A stretch of 35,265 bases of DNA from Cruorifilaria tuberocauda (lineage: Eukaryota > Nematoda > Chromadorea > Rhabditida > Onchocercidae): contig JABVXU010000552.1 in NCBI GenBank assembly GCA_013365365.1, forward strand, positions 1 through 35,265, read 5' to 3'. Shown one piece after another: positions 11,541-23,100 of the stretch. A program made the position numbers and the translations under genes. How positions within the stretch are numbered: the first letter of the stretch is position 1; every line of letters begins with the position of its first letter. The notes under the pieces were generated by a model that searched no databases, was not told where the DNA came from, and saw only the letters and a list, made by a program, of their open reading frames with translations.

Positions 11541-13218
11541 CAAGATATTACTTCTAGTTAATTTCATATTATGAAAGCTGAAAGGTGAAGCTTTTTTAAT
11601 CGATGGTGATATTGATTAACTGACTCTCCGCTAACTTCCTGTTTTTATCATTAGTGCCTGTACCTAGAATTTTACTTATCTCAGTTATGCTGAACGCAAA
11701 ATAATATAGTTTTATTTTCGCTATTATCAAAGAAGTTAAAATCAATGTTTCTTTTGGACTAATATTCTTCTGCATTTGTATTAGAAAAAAACACACAATG
11801 AGCAATTTCATACATAATTTTGCAGTGGTTATACGATTAAAATTTTTTTATTCTTAATGATTTAGGCTGTTTATTTTTCTTTCAAATATTTTTTCCTATA
11901 ATAAAAGTAATAAAATTGATTTTTTTTAACGGGATATTTCTATTCTGTTTACGTCGTTTCGTATCTTTTGGTTGTGTTGTAAAATGTGGGATATAAATGT
12001 AGTTATTCACAAAGCACTACTGTTATTATAACAACGTTCTTTATAGAACTCAGCTGAACAGATTAAATAAAGATAAATCTGAGAAAATATTAGGATTATG
12101 GCAGTGAAGTTTATTTTAGTATTTTTTTTACAAACTGCATTTGAGATAGTAATGCAATATTCATTATTCCGATGTCACCTTCGTGAAACATATACTTCAG
12201 CTCTCTAATGATGCTTGTAAATATCTTTCTAATTGTAAGAATTGATCACTAGAAGGCTAAGTATATATCCTATGCAATGTAAGAAATAATTTTTTATGTC
12301 TATGCATATATAGGATTGATGCATTGAAGAATTCAATTCATTATTCAGCTGGCAGTAGTTAATCGGTTACTTATATTAGGGGTTAAGGAGTTGTATCTTG
12401 AAAGTTCTTCCTGCTATTGTCTTCAAGAGCATATCATGTGTGTTATGAAATTACATAATGTGATGCGGTACTTCTAAGAAATCCTTTAAGAGATTTTTTG
12501 AATTTTGAACGTTTGAATTGCGAAATATTTTTCTAGTTTTACTAATAATTGTCATTATATGTACATTATAGTCATTTGCTCCCAAATTGCCTCTTTTTGC
12601 CTCTTTTTATCACATTTTGTGTGCCATAATGTACTTTGTTTGAATTATTTTTGCTATTCATTTGTAATATTGGAAGGTCTAATTTGACTAATTGCAAAAT
12701 CGTTTAACCTTTATCCAAAAGACCAGTATTCAAACAATAGCAAAGAGTTGGTGTGCAATAAATTTTCGAACCAAAAATCTCATGAAGTTTTAGGTATCTT
12801 GTTATTTTTATGAATTTATATTTGCTTCAGGGAATAAATGATTTTTTATGTCTTGAATTTTGTCGATCACTGCATTTGGAAGTTGCTGATATATTTGTCA
12901 TTTCTTTCTTCTAGTCGTTACATCTATAGGGTGGCTGCTACTTGTGCAGGAATATCTCTAATTAAGTTTTCTAAAGTGAAATTTATGGCCCTAGTAGAGT
13001 TGTGATTCTAACAAGTTTAAATATTAGACATTTTATTCGTATATTTCTATTTCTGTAATCTTTCTGTTTTGCAAATGAAAAGAGTCAGCAAAGTAGGAGG
13101 AGGATTGAAGTTCTTTTTATTAAAGTAACCTGTTATGTAATCCATTTTTTTGGTGTAAGAATTTGTTTACATGGTTGTGTAAACCAAAAGGATTACTCTT
13201 TTTCCGCTGTTTAGGGGG
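11541..13218. other. Intergenic region between the N4BP2-type 3' end and the SH3 adaptor
   Basis: About 1.7 kb of AT-rich DNA. AATAAA-containing sequence near 12065 could be a distal poly(A) signal. No exon with family resemblance was found. The promoter of the SH3 adaptor is presumably in the last part, but no element can be named. Confidence 0.55.
13205..13214 (+). promoter_or_regulatory. Putative trans-splice acceptor of the SH3 adaptor gene
   Basis: CGCTGTTTAG ends four bases before ATG 13219, with no upstream donor evident nearby. A polypyrimidine-AG this close to a start codon is the usual look of a nematode spliced-leader acceptor. It could equally be an ordinary acceptor of an unseen 5' UTR intron. 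Confidence 0.5.
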
Positions 13219-16200
13219 ATGTTCTCAGCAAATAAACCTTTGCCACCGCCACCTATACCTGAAAAACCATCCTGGAAGAGCAAGAATAATGCAAGTGAAG
13301 CTTCAGCGCTAGCAGCAGCGGTTCTTCAATCACCGTCAGGTACTTTTAATTTCGGTTCTTTTGGAATTTCTTATGCTGGCAGCTGACGCTGGAGCTTACA
13401 AGCATGTAGAATATTGATATTGCTGGCAGAGAATCGTAGTATCAGTGGACAAATTAGATGGGTAGAATTTTCGGCATTATATTTGCGTGATTACTATTAA
13501 TTCTTAAAAATTTTTTTTGTATATTATGAGAATAACCTAGCTTCTTCATTGTTCTACTGTATTTTGAATCTAAAATTTCTAAATTTTCAAGTTATAAAAA
13601 TTGCTACGCATAAATCCATATTATATCACTCTTGTGCGGTGCTTGGATAAATGCAGTTTAGATTCACTGAAAGATACTGATTTAATTACCCAGAATTTCG
13701 AAAAGCGACTGATTATACTTATTTTTGCGTCTCGTGTATTGTTAAATTTGCCTGCTTGTATATAATTCTATTGCAAGATATCTGGTATGAATGCCGCTCT
13801 GTAATCTTTTTATTACGTGCAACGTCCATGTTTTTCCAAATGTCACAATGACGAAGCAATTTGCAGCTACAGGAATGCATTCTTTGCCATCAACAAGTTA
13901 TTCGCCAACAGTAGCTGATTACGTGTATCGACGTGTATTACGTCAAGCAGTTGCCGCCATCTGTAAGCAGGCCGGTTTTGAAGTGATCGAAACTGATATT
14001 CTCGAGTTGCTTACGCATATGATTAATTCTTATATCAATGAACTGGCTGCTACCACACGTCAAATGACCGAGCACGCTGGTCGTACTATTTCAACACCAT
14101 CGGATGCAATCATGGCACTGGTAGATTTAGGTACTGCAGTTTCCGATTTACCAGCATTTCTGAAAGAAACAACCTCTAAAGGTTCTTTAATGATAGCACC
14201 ACCACGTTTACAACACACATCGAACACTCAGCAACCACTTCGTGTCGGTAGCTCGCGACCACGTCCATCACATGTTCCAGATTGGTTACCGCCGTTTCCT
14301 GATCCGCATACTTATGTACGCACTGATATATCTGGTGAACCAGAACCTTCATATGAGAAAGCACGTGAAGGCTTAGCTTTATTGTATCGGAATACTGTCA
14401 TGTCATTGAAAGATTTCGTTCTGCGCACTCATCCATCTATTTCCTTGTTCGATCTTTATAAACAACGTATTTTGAAGAGGATTGCTGCAGCAGCAGCTGA
14501 ACGTAGCCGTCAAGAGCAGACTCGAATGATAGCATCTGTGAAAGATGATGAGCAGAAGACAATAACGAATGGAATAGCAACAATAACGTACGATACCAAA
14601 CAATCAAAAACTATTAATTCAGAATTTTCTTTTGGTATTTCGGAGAAATTTTTCTTTGAGGAGGATGATGAAGAAGAAATAAGTTTGTTACAAGCAGAAG
14701 TTCCAACTTTTGGAGAAATCATTGAGCCTAAGCCAGCAAATGAATCATACTTAGATCCTCTTCTTTTCGATTTGCAAAATGAACCAGTATCTGGGATAAA
14801 AACTGAGTTACCAGAAGATACTGGAGCAGATGGGAATCCGTTCTTACGTTCACCGAAAATGCCTTTGATGCTTGATGACGATCCGATGCATGAGTGATTA
14901 TTTCTGGAATTGTTTTTTTGGTCACTTGTTGTATAAACCGATTTCTAAAAATTGTCTGCATACTTAAACCTAAAATTCCTTCCGATTTGATGGATTAATT
15001 GATAATCTTTTTTGTTTTTTTCTGACTTACAAATATTATAATAAAAAGAAAGGTTAGCTAAGTGCAGGTTTTGCTACAAAAAATGATTGTCATTGTCTTT
15101 ATGGACGAGTTAATAATAAAAAGCATAAAATTGCAATTGGAAGAAAACGGTAGGCTAGCTCAAATGAACAAATTTATATAGTTAAGGGGAATTTATGAAT
15201 GCAGACACATTAATTATTATTCTCATCACACTGCTAGTTTGATTTGAAGTTCGAGTTGATCAGTCGGTACATAAAGGAAAATATTGTTGAGCTGATGGAG
15301 TTACTTTTGATATATTATGTTCAAAATTTGGAATTTGTTTTCATCATTGAAATTCTTTATAAGAAGCAAATCAATTATTTTAGGGAATTTAGTCTCTCTG
15401 CTGAAAAAAGAATATTTTCCGATTGTTAAACGGTAGAGAAAATATAGATATTTTCAAAATTATCAACTAAATCATTCTGCAATATTTGGTTAAGAATTCA
15501 ACGAAGCCATTATTAAGTATTTAATCAATGCTAGCTCCCCATTTAATTCTTCATTTGAAAATTGCTTTGAATCTCCTTATTTGAGGGCTTTTAACATTAT
15601 GATACGAACGTTTTATTTAGATACTCCTAATTGTTATGACGCTGAAGTTTTGTATTTATACGCATTTAAAATTGTTTATTTGCTTTTTATTTGAATATAT
15701 GAATAATAAAGGAAACTTGCAGGAGCCTTTGCAACCGGTAAATTTAATGCAGCATTTAATACTGCAAAAGCTGTTTTTAATGGCGTGAAAAAACCGGAAA
15801 TACAGCGTAAACTGATTGCAGCAAGTAAAAATGAAACTGTTCGATCGACGGTTTCATATCTTACTAAAAGCGAAGCGGTAGGTATTTGATAAAGTTAGCA
15901 TTTATCAGCCTCGAAATCTCAGTTAAATGTTATTTTCAAAGCTCGTTCGACGTAATGGTTATTTTATAAAAATCATTACAGTAGATTTTTTTCGGCAGTT
16001 TCGTGGTTTAATTTCTTTCTTTTCGCTTATTTCCTACGGAAAATCTATCAAAGCAAAAAAATGAAGCCGATTGAATGGACTTAAATCATAACATGTTTTG
16101 CAGGCATGTAAAGCTGTTCTGAATGCCTTGCAAGATGAAAGGACCTTGAAAAGTCGTGTTCAGGGCTATAGTAGGCAAGAACAGCAGAAAAATCCTGTAA

Positions 16201-19200
16201 ATTTAGTTAACACTATACCAGCTCGTACATTTGGTAATAATGGTGCGACTTTCGAATTCAATGCAAAAATAGCTCCGGAATCGATATACTCTTCATTTTC
16301 TCCATCACGGGATTATGCATCTGATATTGAACCTAGAGCAACACATAATCTTGAAACTATGTCTAGTCACCCAATTTCACAAAATGTATCGCAGTTTAAT
16401 TCCGCTTCGGGTAATTTTATTTCAAAAATTTAGAAAATCTTTAACCTCTTGCTAAAAGTTATTAATTTAGAATTAGAGGGTCGAAGGTTATAACCATCGT
16501 TTAATTGCATTAACCAGTAATAAAAGTTTAATATTTGTGGTTCAATTCTTTTCCTCAACTCAGAGGTATAATCTGATTTCCCGATCAAAGATTAAACTTT
16601 TAACAGTTGCTGGGATTTTCTGTTTTCTATCCTTAAAATTGAATTGAGGCATTCTAAATTTTGAATTTTTTAATGAAGAATGCCAATTAAAAAGCCATCA
16701 AACCAGTACTTATATTGTAATGCATTCTAGGAACGAATACATTTACGACTCCTACAAGTAAAGAAAAGGAACCACATGGTTATGCAAAATTTGAATTTCT
16801 CGCATCACATTTTGATGAACTTTCCGCACAACCATTCGATATGATTATTCTGGAAAAAAAGGTTTTCCACTACTTGAGATAGGCAGAAATTTCAGTTGAT
16901 CTTATTTTTTTCAATGTCCATATTTTTTAGAATAATTTTTCTTTAAAAAAAATTCGAAGTTAATGTCAGGTGGATGATCAGTGGATCTACGGGCTCAATA
17001 AAAGGACCGGTCGGAAGGGAATCATGCCGATTTTGTACATCGATGTAAAAATTCCTCTTCCCACAACATTAATCCCGTCGACTTCTCAATTGTGAGCCTT
17101 TCTTAACAATAGTGACCAATGTCACCCTTAATTGATGTATAATATTAAAACGTGAACTGATATTCGTTTCCTCTACTTGATCTCGGCTTCAAATGTTGAA
17201 ATGAAATGATTTTTGAAATTTGTTGTCTACCTTACTGAAATTTCTTAAATAATTTGTTTGACGCTAAATAGACATTTTTGAAAAAATTGACAGTGATTAA
17301 TAGATTGGTAAAAATGCTGATAAGCGATTTTTTACAGCATATTAAATAATTTGTAGAAATCTTCAGGCCGTTTTATGCGATCGCACTATTCGATTTTGAT
17401 AGCGGCATGTCAGGCGATCTTACGGTAAGCTTTTTGACATTTAGCAAATTTAATCGAAATATGAGTTAGATTTTGGTCCATAATGATTTTTATTGCAGAT
17501 CTAATGAACGTATTTAATTTACACTTTTATTTAGTTCCGAGTAAATGATGAAATTTATATTATCGAAAGAGTTAATAATGATTGGTTACGTGGTACGATT
17601 GGTACACGTCAAGGAATCTTCCCTGCTAATTATGTTCGGAAAATTAGCGTTCCAACAGTAATTTCGGAACCCGTGAGTTATCATGCGTCAGTGGAATACA
17701 TCAATGCCTTGTATGATTATAACAGCGCTGTTGAAGGTGATTTAATCTTTAAGGCAGGTAAGTGGATCCGACTTGAAACGCACCATAAGCTACTAACAGC
17801 AAGTAGATCTTCTAGTGGATATTATAGAGTTCTATGGTTCATTATAATTTTGCGATAAATTTTCAAGAAAGCAGTATCATCTTTTTAAATGTTTGCGTAT
17901 GGCATTCTCTAAGTAAAAAGAAGTTTTAATCTTTTCATTTTAATCATGTCGCATTTTATAGGTGATCGGATAGAAGTACTGGAATGGGTAAACGAAGATT
18001 GGTTAAGAGGTAAGTTAAATGGAAAAATTGGCCTGGTACCACGCACTTACATTGAGAATTGCAGCAGAAAGGTTGACGCTGGAAAAAAATTAGATATTAC
18101 GAGTTCCGTTGTCACTGCAACAAAAGATTATTATAATATTGCAGAAGACTATTTATGTTTCTCTAAAGGAGATCAAATCGAAGTGATTGAAGAGGTTGGT
18201 TTTTTAATCTAAAATTCCGTATCTTTAAATATTCCGTATCTTTTAATTTCCGTATCTTTTCAAATTGGAGACGACTTGTGCCAAGGTCAATCACTCATAA
18301 GCAGCAATTGTTTTGGTTCTAAGAGAGTTATGAGACAGGGAAAAAAGATGGAGGCATTGTAATGCACCAAGAAGTCCGTAGTTTCACAAGTTGACTCTGA
18401 ATTTGATAACTTCAGTGTAAAAAAGCAACACTTGCTTTTAGCGCTTGCATGATCGGCATTTAATTTTTAATTTTCCCACATTTCTGGAAGTCTCTCTTGT
18501 TTTATTTATAGATCGATGGCAGTTGGTTGAAAGGAAAACTGTTGTTAAATATGAATAACAAAAAATCTTTTCCGGTGGGATTATTTCCAAGGTCAGCCAT
18601 CTTGTGATTTTATTTGTTTTCTGTTAATAAGCTTATTGCTGTGATATTATTTCTGTATTCTAAATAAATGTAGATGCGATGCTTTTAAAATCAAAAGATT
18701 TTTGAAATTTATTTAAATCGCTCTTGGATTGCTAGAAATAAAATATTTTTGGATTAAAAATCATATTTTCATTGCATCTAAATCCCGATATGATCGAAAA
18801 TTACGTGAAGTTATTATGTTAGTAAATATTGTGATTATGTTGCTGTATCGATTTTTTGTTCTCAGCTCTACTTTATTAGAGATAAATATTCTTGGCCTGC
18901 TTTTCATATTGTAAAATGTCCAATAATTTGATGAAATCAGTGATAAAAATTGTTATAGTGAATAGAAACACTAAATAAAAATGAACTGTGGACATTATGA
19001 ACCATAAGGCATATATCTTAACCTTAGAGATAAATACATTTGATGATTGCATTTATAACAACAATAAAATGAATATAAAAAACACTAAAGTTAATTGGAT
19101 CCCTGCCCGTATCCATCGATTCTTATCGAACTTTCAATGCTCTTGCGAACTTTTGAGCTATTTCAGATAAAACCTCAATAAAATCTGACATAACATCCAT

Positions 19201-19819
19201 GCAATCGATTCTTCTTCGTGATTAGTTTGGAGCTACAAGTGCATGTCCATTCGATCAACCATGTTATTCGAGAATAATATGCTGAGATTCCTAGAAATTA
19301 AGAAATCTAATTATCACAGTTCTAAAGCTGATTTGATATTGGAACTATGAATGAACTGTAAACATGCAAAAAAGAATTTGTAAAGCTGAGCGGAAGGAAA
19401 AGTTTTGTGCGAATTGTCAGTAGCGATACAGATCTTGCGAATTCCCTTTTATTATCATTTCCAAGGAAATGCAACACAATAAAACAATAAATAATAGTTC
19501 ATTTTCCAAATGAAAGCACAGTAAAAATAGTAATCGTTAATTTTAATTTCACTCGAATTTTTTCAATCATTAGCATTTAAAGAATTACTGGAAAAATTGC
19601 AGTACAATGTTGTTTGAACATTTTTCAATAACACAGATGCACCTTTTGACAGGACTAAGTTGTAAATATCATCAAGAGAAGCCTAAAAACAGATTAATTG
19701 CATTGGTGAGTGAAAAATATATGCTGCTCGTTTCTGCAAATAATTTCAGCGATGAAAATGGAATAATACCTAGATCCTTGATAATAAAAAAAGGCTTTAC
19801 ACAAAGAAAAAAGAAATGA
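13219..19819 (+). CDS. Multi-SH3 adaptor protein, SH3D19-like, five SH3 domains
   Basis: Inferred exons: 13219-13339, 15723-15877, 16104-16410, 16731-16861, 16970-17091, 17367-17424, 17535-17757, 17962-18194, 18512-18591, 19603-19819, giving 548 residues with matching phases. The amino end has a proline stretch (KPLPPPPIPEKP), then an alanine-rich low-complexity segment. SH3 domains are near 212-265 (YAKFEFLASHFDEL), 281-335 (ALFDFDSGMSGDLTF ... GIFPANYV), 352-405 (ALYDYNSAVEGDL ... GLVPRTYI), 422-482 (ATKDYYNIAEDYLCF ... GLFPSTML) and a degenerate one near 491-541 ending GIIPRSLI. Such proteins are cytoplasmic adaptors that bind proline-rich partners, often in endocytosis or cytoskeletal signalling; SH3D19 also carries five SH3 domains, but orthology is inferred only from architecture. 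The last exon is the weakest: without the AG|GTCAGC splice the frame stops at 18607, giving 481 residues and four SH3 domains. Intron 1 (2.4 kb) contains the TAF8 gene on the same strand. Confidence 0.83.
13681..13692 (+). other. SL1-core-like 12-mer upstream of TAF8
   Basis: TTTAATTACCCA is identical to an internal 12-base stretch of the nematode spliced leader SL1, and the two bases before it (GA) match SL1 (GG) at one of two positions. The bases after it diverge from SL1. There is no SL RNA gene body, donor or Sm site downstream. It is either chance or a relic of a retroposed trans-spliced mRNA. Confidence 0.3.
13875..14897 (+). CDS. TAF8: TFIID subunit TAF8, intronless, nested in an intron
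   Basis: A single open frame with 340 residues from ATG 13875. Residues about 14-87 are the TAF8 histone fold (YVYRRVLRQAVAAICKQAGF ... LLTHMINSYINEL ... MALVDLG), which pairs with TAF10 in TFIID. Residues about 105-150 hold the TAF8 carboxy domain, with the diagnostic block RPRPSHVP then PPFPDPHTYVRT. A coiled basic segment with an alanine run and an acidic tract (FFEEDDEEE) follow. The frame is open upstream to ATG 13791 (368 residues) and has another ATG at 13848. I prefer 13875 because a TTTGCAG acceptor ends eight bases before it and family members have short amino ends. AATAAA lies at 15040-15045, about 140 bp after the stop. It is the only recognised gene in the window without introns, and it lies on the same strand inside intron 1 of the SH3 adaptor. 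That suggests retroposition or loss of introns. Confidence 0.93.
   Translation: MHSLPSTSYSPTVADYVYRRVLRQAVAAICKQAGFEVIETDILELLTHMINSYINELAATTRQMTEHAGRTISTPSDAIMALVDLGTAVSDLPAFLKETTSKGSLMIAPPRLQHTSNTQQPLRVGSSRPRPSHVPDWLPPFPDPHTYVRTDISGEPEPSYEKAREGLALLYRNTVMSLKDFVLRTHPSISLFDLYKQRILKRIAAAAAERSRQEQTRMIASVKDDEQKTITNGIATITYDTKQSKTINSEFSFGISEKFFFEEDDEEEISLLQAEVPTFGEIIEPKPANESYLDPLLFDLQNEPVSGIKTELPEDTGADGNPFLRSPKMPLMLDDDPMHE
15040..15045 (+). promoter_or_regulatory. Putative poly(A) signal of TAF8
   Basis: AATAAA about 140 bp downstream of the TAF8 stop codon, within the host intron. A second AATAAA-containing stretch occurs near 15115. Confidence 0.5.
15046..15722. other. Remainder of the SH3 adaptor's first intron
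   Basis: AT-rich, without family-like coding sequence. An open frame at 15244-15429 is leucine/isoleucine-rich low-complexity and lies in no supported exon. The stretch ends in the acceptor TTGCAG before 15723. Confidence 0.55.
18213..18260. repeat. Three-copy tandem repeat of TTCCGTATCTTT
   Basis: Three copies of about 16 bases with the core TTCCGTATCTTT occur just after the exon ending at 18194, within an intron of the SH3 adaptor. Function unknown, probably neutral. Confidence 0.8.
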
Positions 19820-20146
19820 TAAGAACTGATGAATAAAATTTTAACAATCATCAGATTAAATTGTTAGGAAAATTTGTTTTATCAGAGTTCGGAGCAAAAA
19901 TAAAAGGCATCGCTGTTAAGATCATTTAATTATTGGCTTGAACAAGATAGGGAGAGGTTTTTTAAGGTAGGATTTCCTGATCAAACTGCCATTAGATGGC
20001 AGTTCAACAGTTCGATTCATTACACTGACTATTAAAATAACCTAAGCGGTTATCTCGGATTTAAATTTAAAGATCGCTATAAAACTTCGTGTAATAGCAA
20101 AATAGTTTAGGGACCGGCAACAATTACAATGAGAAAAAGTAAAATG
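19820..20146. other. Convergent intergenic gap between the SH3 adaptor and the cyclin
   Basis: The two genes end tail to tail here, about 330 bp apart. No further gene is visible; it presumably holds both 3' untranslated regions. Confidence 0.55.
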
Positions 20147-23100
20147 TTAATAAGTGACATCTAATTCGGAAAAATTATCTGGGAGTATTAAACAAGAGAC
20201 CTGCTCATACTTTTCTGTTGCATATTTTTCAAAAACACTACAGTAATCTTTATTCGAAACTTCGTGAAAGAGTTCGAGCATTTTTCGAGCAGGTGAACGA
20301 AGTTCATCAAGACCAATATCTGCAAATTAAAACTAAAATTTAGAAAAATTGTGTCAATTCTGATCTCGTAAACTAGTAAGGGTTATTTAAAAATTCAGTG
20401 AAATGGAATATAATTTATATGAATTTCATCCTCACATATATTACAATTCACTGATCGCTATAAGAAAGGACTATATCAAGTGCTCATTTCACAGGCATTT
20501 TTAAAATAAATGAAAAATTTTTAAATATTCGATCAAGATGATAAGGACATTGCAAATTTTCGTTCTTATTATTGGTGTTCATTATTCCCTTTATCCTACA
20601 CTTCCAAAAATATCCTGAAGAAATAATTCAATAATGAACCATTGGTTCATGAACATAGTAAAATTAACCTGTCTCTGTAACTGAAAGCAGGTAATCAGAT
20701 CTGAAGATTACATTACTGAGGAAGAATGATGCTGCCCCAATGACGCTTGGTCGAAAATCCAGAAATGTATGATCTAGAAGAGCGAGCTCCAACAGATACC
20801 TCATCATACAATAAATTATTCTTGGGACGTGTGCCATGCGTACCAATCGCGAGGCAAACCACCACGACGTAGGCGCCAACAGTTGATATGCTACTCTTGC
20901 AAAAACTATTCGTTCCATTCTTATAATCTGAAATCGTCAGTTATTCATTGAAGTATTTCAAAAAGATGAGCTTTATTTAAAGTTACAGAAAGACAAATTA
21001 TAAATATGCGGATAAGCAAGAAAAAAGCATAGTGCCACAGAGTCGAAACAAATGTTAATTTGAAAATAGTTATAGTTTATCAATAAATTCTGTAACTTTA
21101 TAATTCCTCGTAATTTGAATGAAATGAAAAACCAAAAACCAAAAAAAAAAAATGAAGCCATATCGCACTAAAAGATTTATACCTTTCAGAAAACAAATCA
21201 TGAAAGCCTAGTGAAACCCAAACAAAGAAAGCGAAGAAGATGCACTTAATTAACAAACCCCATTTATTTAAAAAGACATATTTATAAATTGTACTTCTTT
21301 TTCGTGAAACGTGTAAGCAGTGATTCTAGCAAATTCTTTCATCTCTGGTGGATAGATCTCTTCAAATTTTGATGCAAGCAATAGAGCTACAGCGCCAAGC
21401 AGTTGCAATTTCTCACGTGGACATTGAAGCGTATTCAAGACTCGATCAACGATTGAAACTGCCATGTGCAAGGATTCCTGAAATCAAGTTAAGCTATTTT
21501 CATTTATTAATCAAGATCTATCTAATAAGATACACGACTGATTCAAATTATCTACTTTATTTTCGAACAAAAGTTCCAATTTTGTTACCCTGGAATAAAT
21601 CATCTCAAAAAAACAACTTAACTTCGGCAGTTTCTATCAGACTAAGAAATAAAACTGTTATTTTCGTTTGGAAGCTACGGTAAGATTATTCTGAAAATGT
21701 GTATTTGTTTTGATATTAGAGCAAAACTGGAAAACTAATGTTTAAAAAATATGGAGCATACCGTGCTTAAATTGAATTCCCGAGCTGAATCACAAATCCA
21801 TTCAACGAGAAGACGTCTCACTTCACCGCATATTTCTTCTTGAAATTTTAAAAAATCTCCAGAAGGACATAGTTTTAATTCTCTATATCTCATATAAATA
21901 TAGATATCCATATCATATATTGGATCAGTACGCACTCGATCTTCATGTTCTTCCTAAAATTGATCACATTATTCACCAATTATGCAAAATCTACCTCCAA
22001 TTATTCCTGCGTTTTCTTAGAAAAGCGATTCTGCTTCGGTAGAGTCTAGTAAGAAAATCGTAATGCATTCTTCTCAAGCACGATATATAACAGTCTATTA
22101 TTTATTATCACAAACTTTAAGAAAATGGAAAAGGAATTGCTGAAATAAATGTCAATAAAAGAAATTTCCGTTTCATATTCTAATAAGCTAACTCCGCTTA
22201 TTCTTCATATTAAAAAAACATTAATTGCTCATACTATTCCCCTAATTCTCAGCACCTCAACGTCCAAGACATTATAAAATGGCACTTACTATAGTATACA
22301 CTATACTGCTACTTGTAGTTGCTGCTTGGCTAGAAATATTTTGAGAGTGCCTGGATGTTTGGATATAATCCGAAGCCGAATCAGCACGAAGTGCCATTTC
22401 ATCATCAAGATGCAGTTCGTTAGCATGAATGTCGCTGTAGTCAACCGAAGAAGAGGCACTACCTCTTGAATAATAACTATCTTCATCCTGCAAGAAAAAT
22501 GAAATTTCCTTATCAATAAATGAAGTTTAAAAACCTCTTCGACTACTTTTGATCTTTCGTTTGCAAATCAATTAGCCCGGATGTTACATTTTGAGTTGGT
22601 AGCTCTGTTATTACAGGTAATATTATTTCCAATCACGAATGATATAAGATGCCATCAAATATCTTTGAACCACTGCGAGTCTTAACCATCTTATAACATA
22701 TGACCGAAAATTCTTGAATAGCATTGCTCTAATCCAGTAAACATTTTCGGATAGCTGAATACCAGTATCTGATATTTATAAGCTATGTACTGAACGTTAC
22801 CATAAATGAATTTAAAATATTCACTTCTAGAATATTTTCAAATAAAAAATTTCTTTTTTGAATACTGTGAGAATGCTCTAATAACAGACCTCATGAACAA
22901 ACCTCATTAATTTCAAGATTGGTACCAGATGACATGCTATTCTCCGAATCTGATTGCTCGCGGCTTGGTAACAAATTTGCAGGGTGAAGACTGCTATCCT
23001 CCGAATCCGAATCTTCACGATTTGGTGACAAAATTGCAAGAGGACGTCTAACTTTCCTTGACGACTGCGAATAATGCGTTGACATTTCTCCACTTCTCTT

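Noticed and set aside
13681..13702. An SL RNA gene
   Set aside because: Only a 12-base core matches the leader; the 5' start, the donor after the leader and the SL RNA body with its Sm site are absent.
14176..14364. Minus-strand frames across TAF8 (also 14403-14603, 14510-14722)
   Set aside because: Antisense shadows of the TAF8 frame, whose conserved blocks are clear on plus.
15244..15429. 61-residue plus-strand frame in the SH3 adaptor's first intron
   Set aside because: Leucine/isoleucine-rich, typical of random AT-rich translation, and not bounded by splice sites that keep the adaptor frame.
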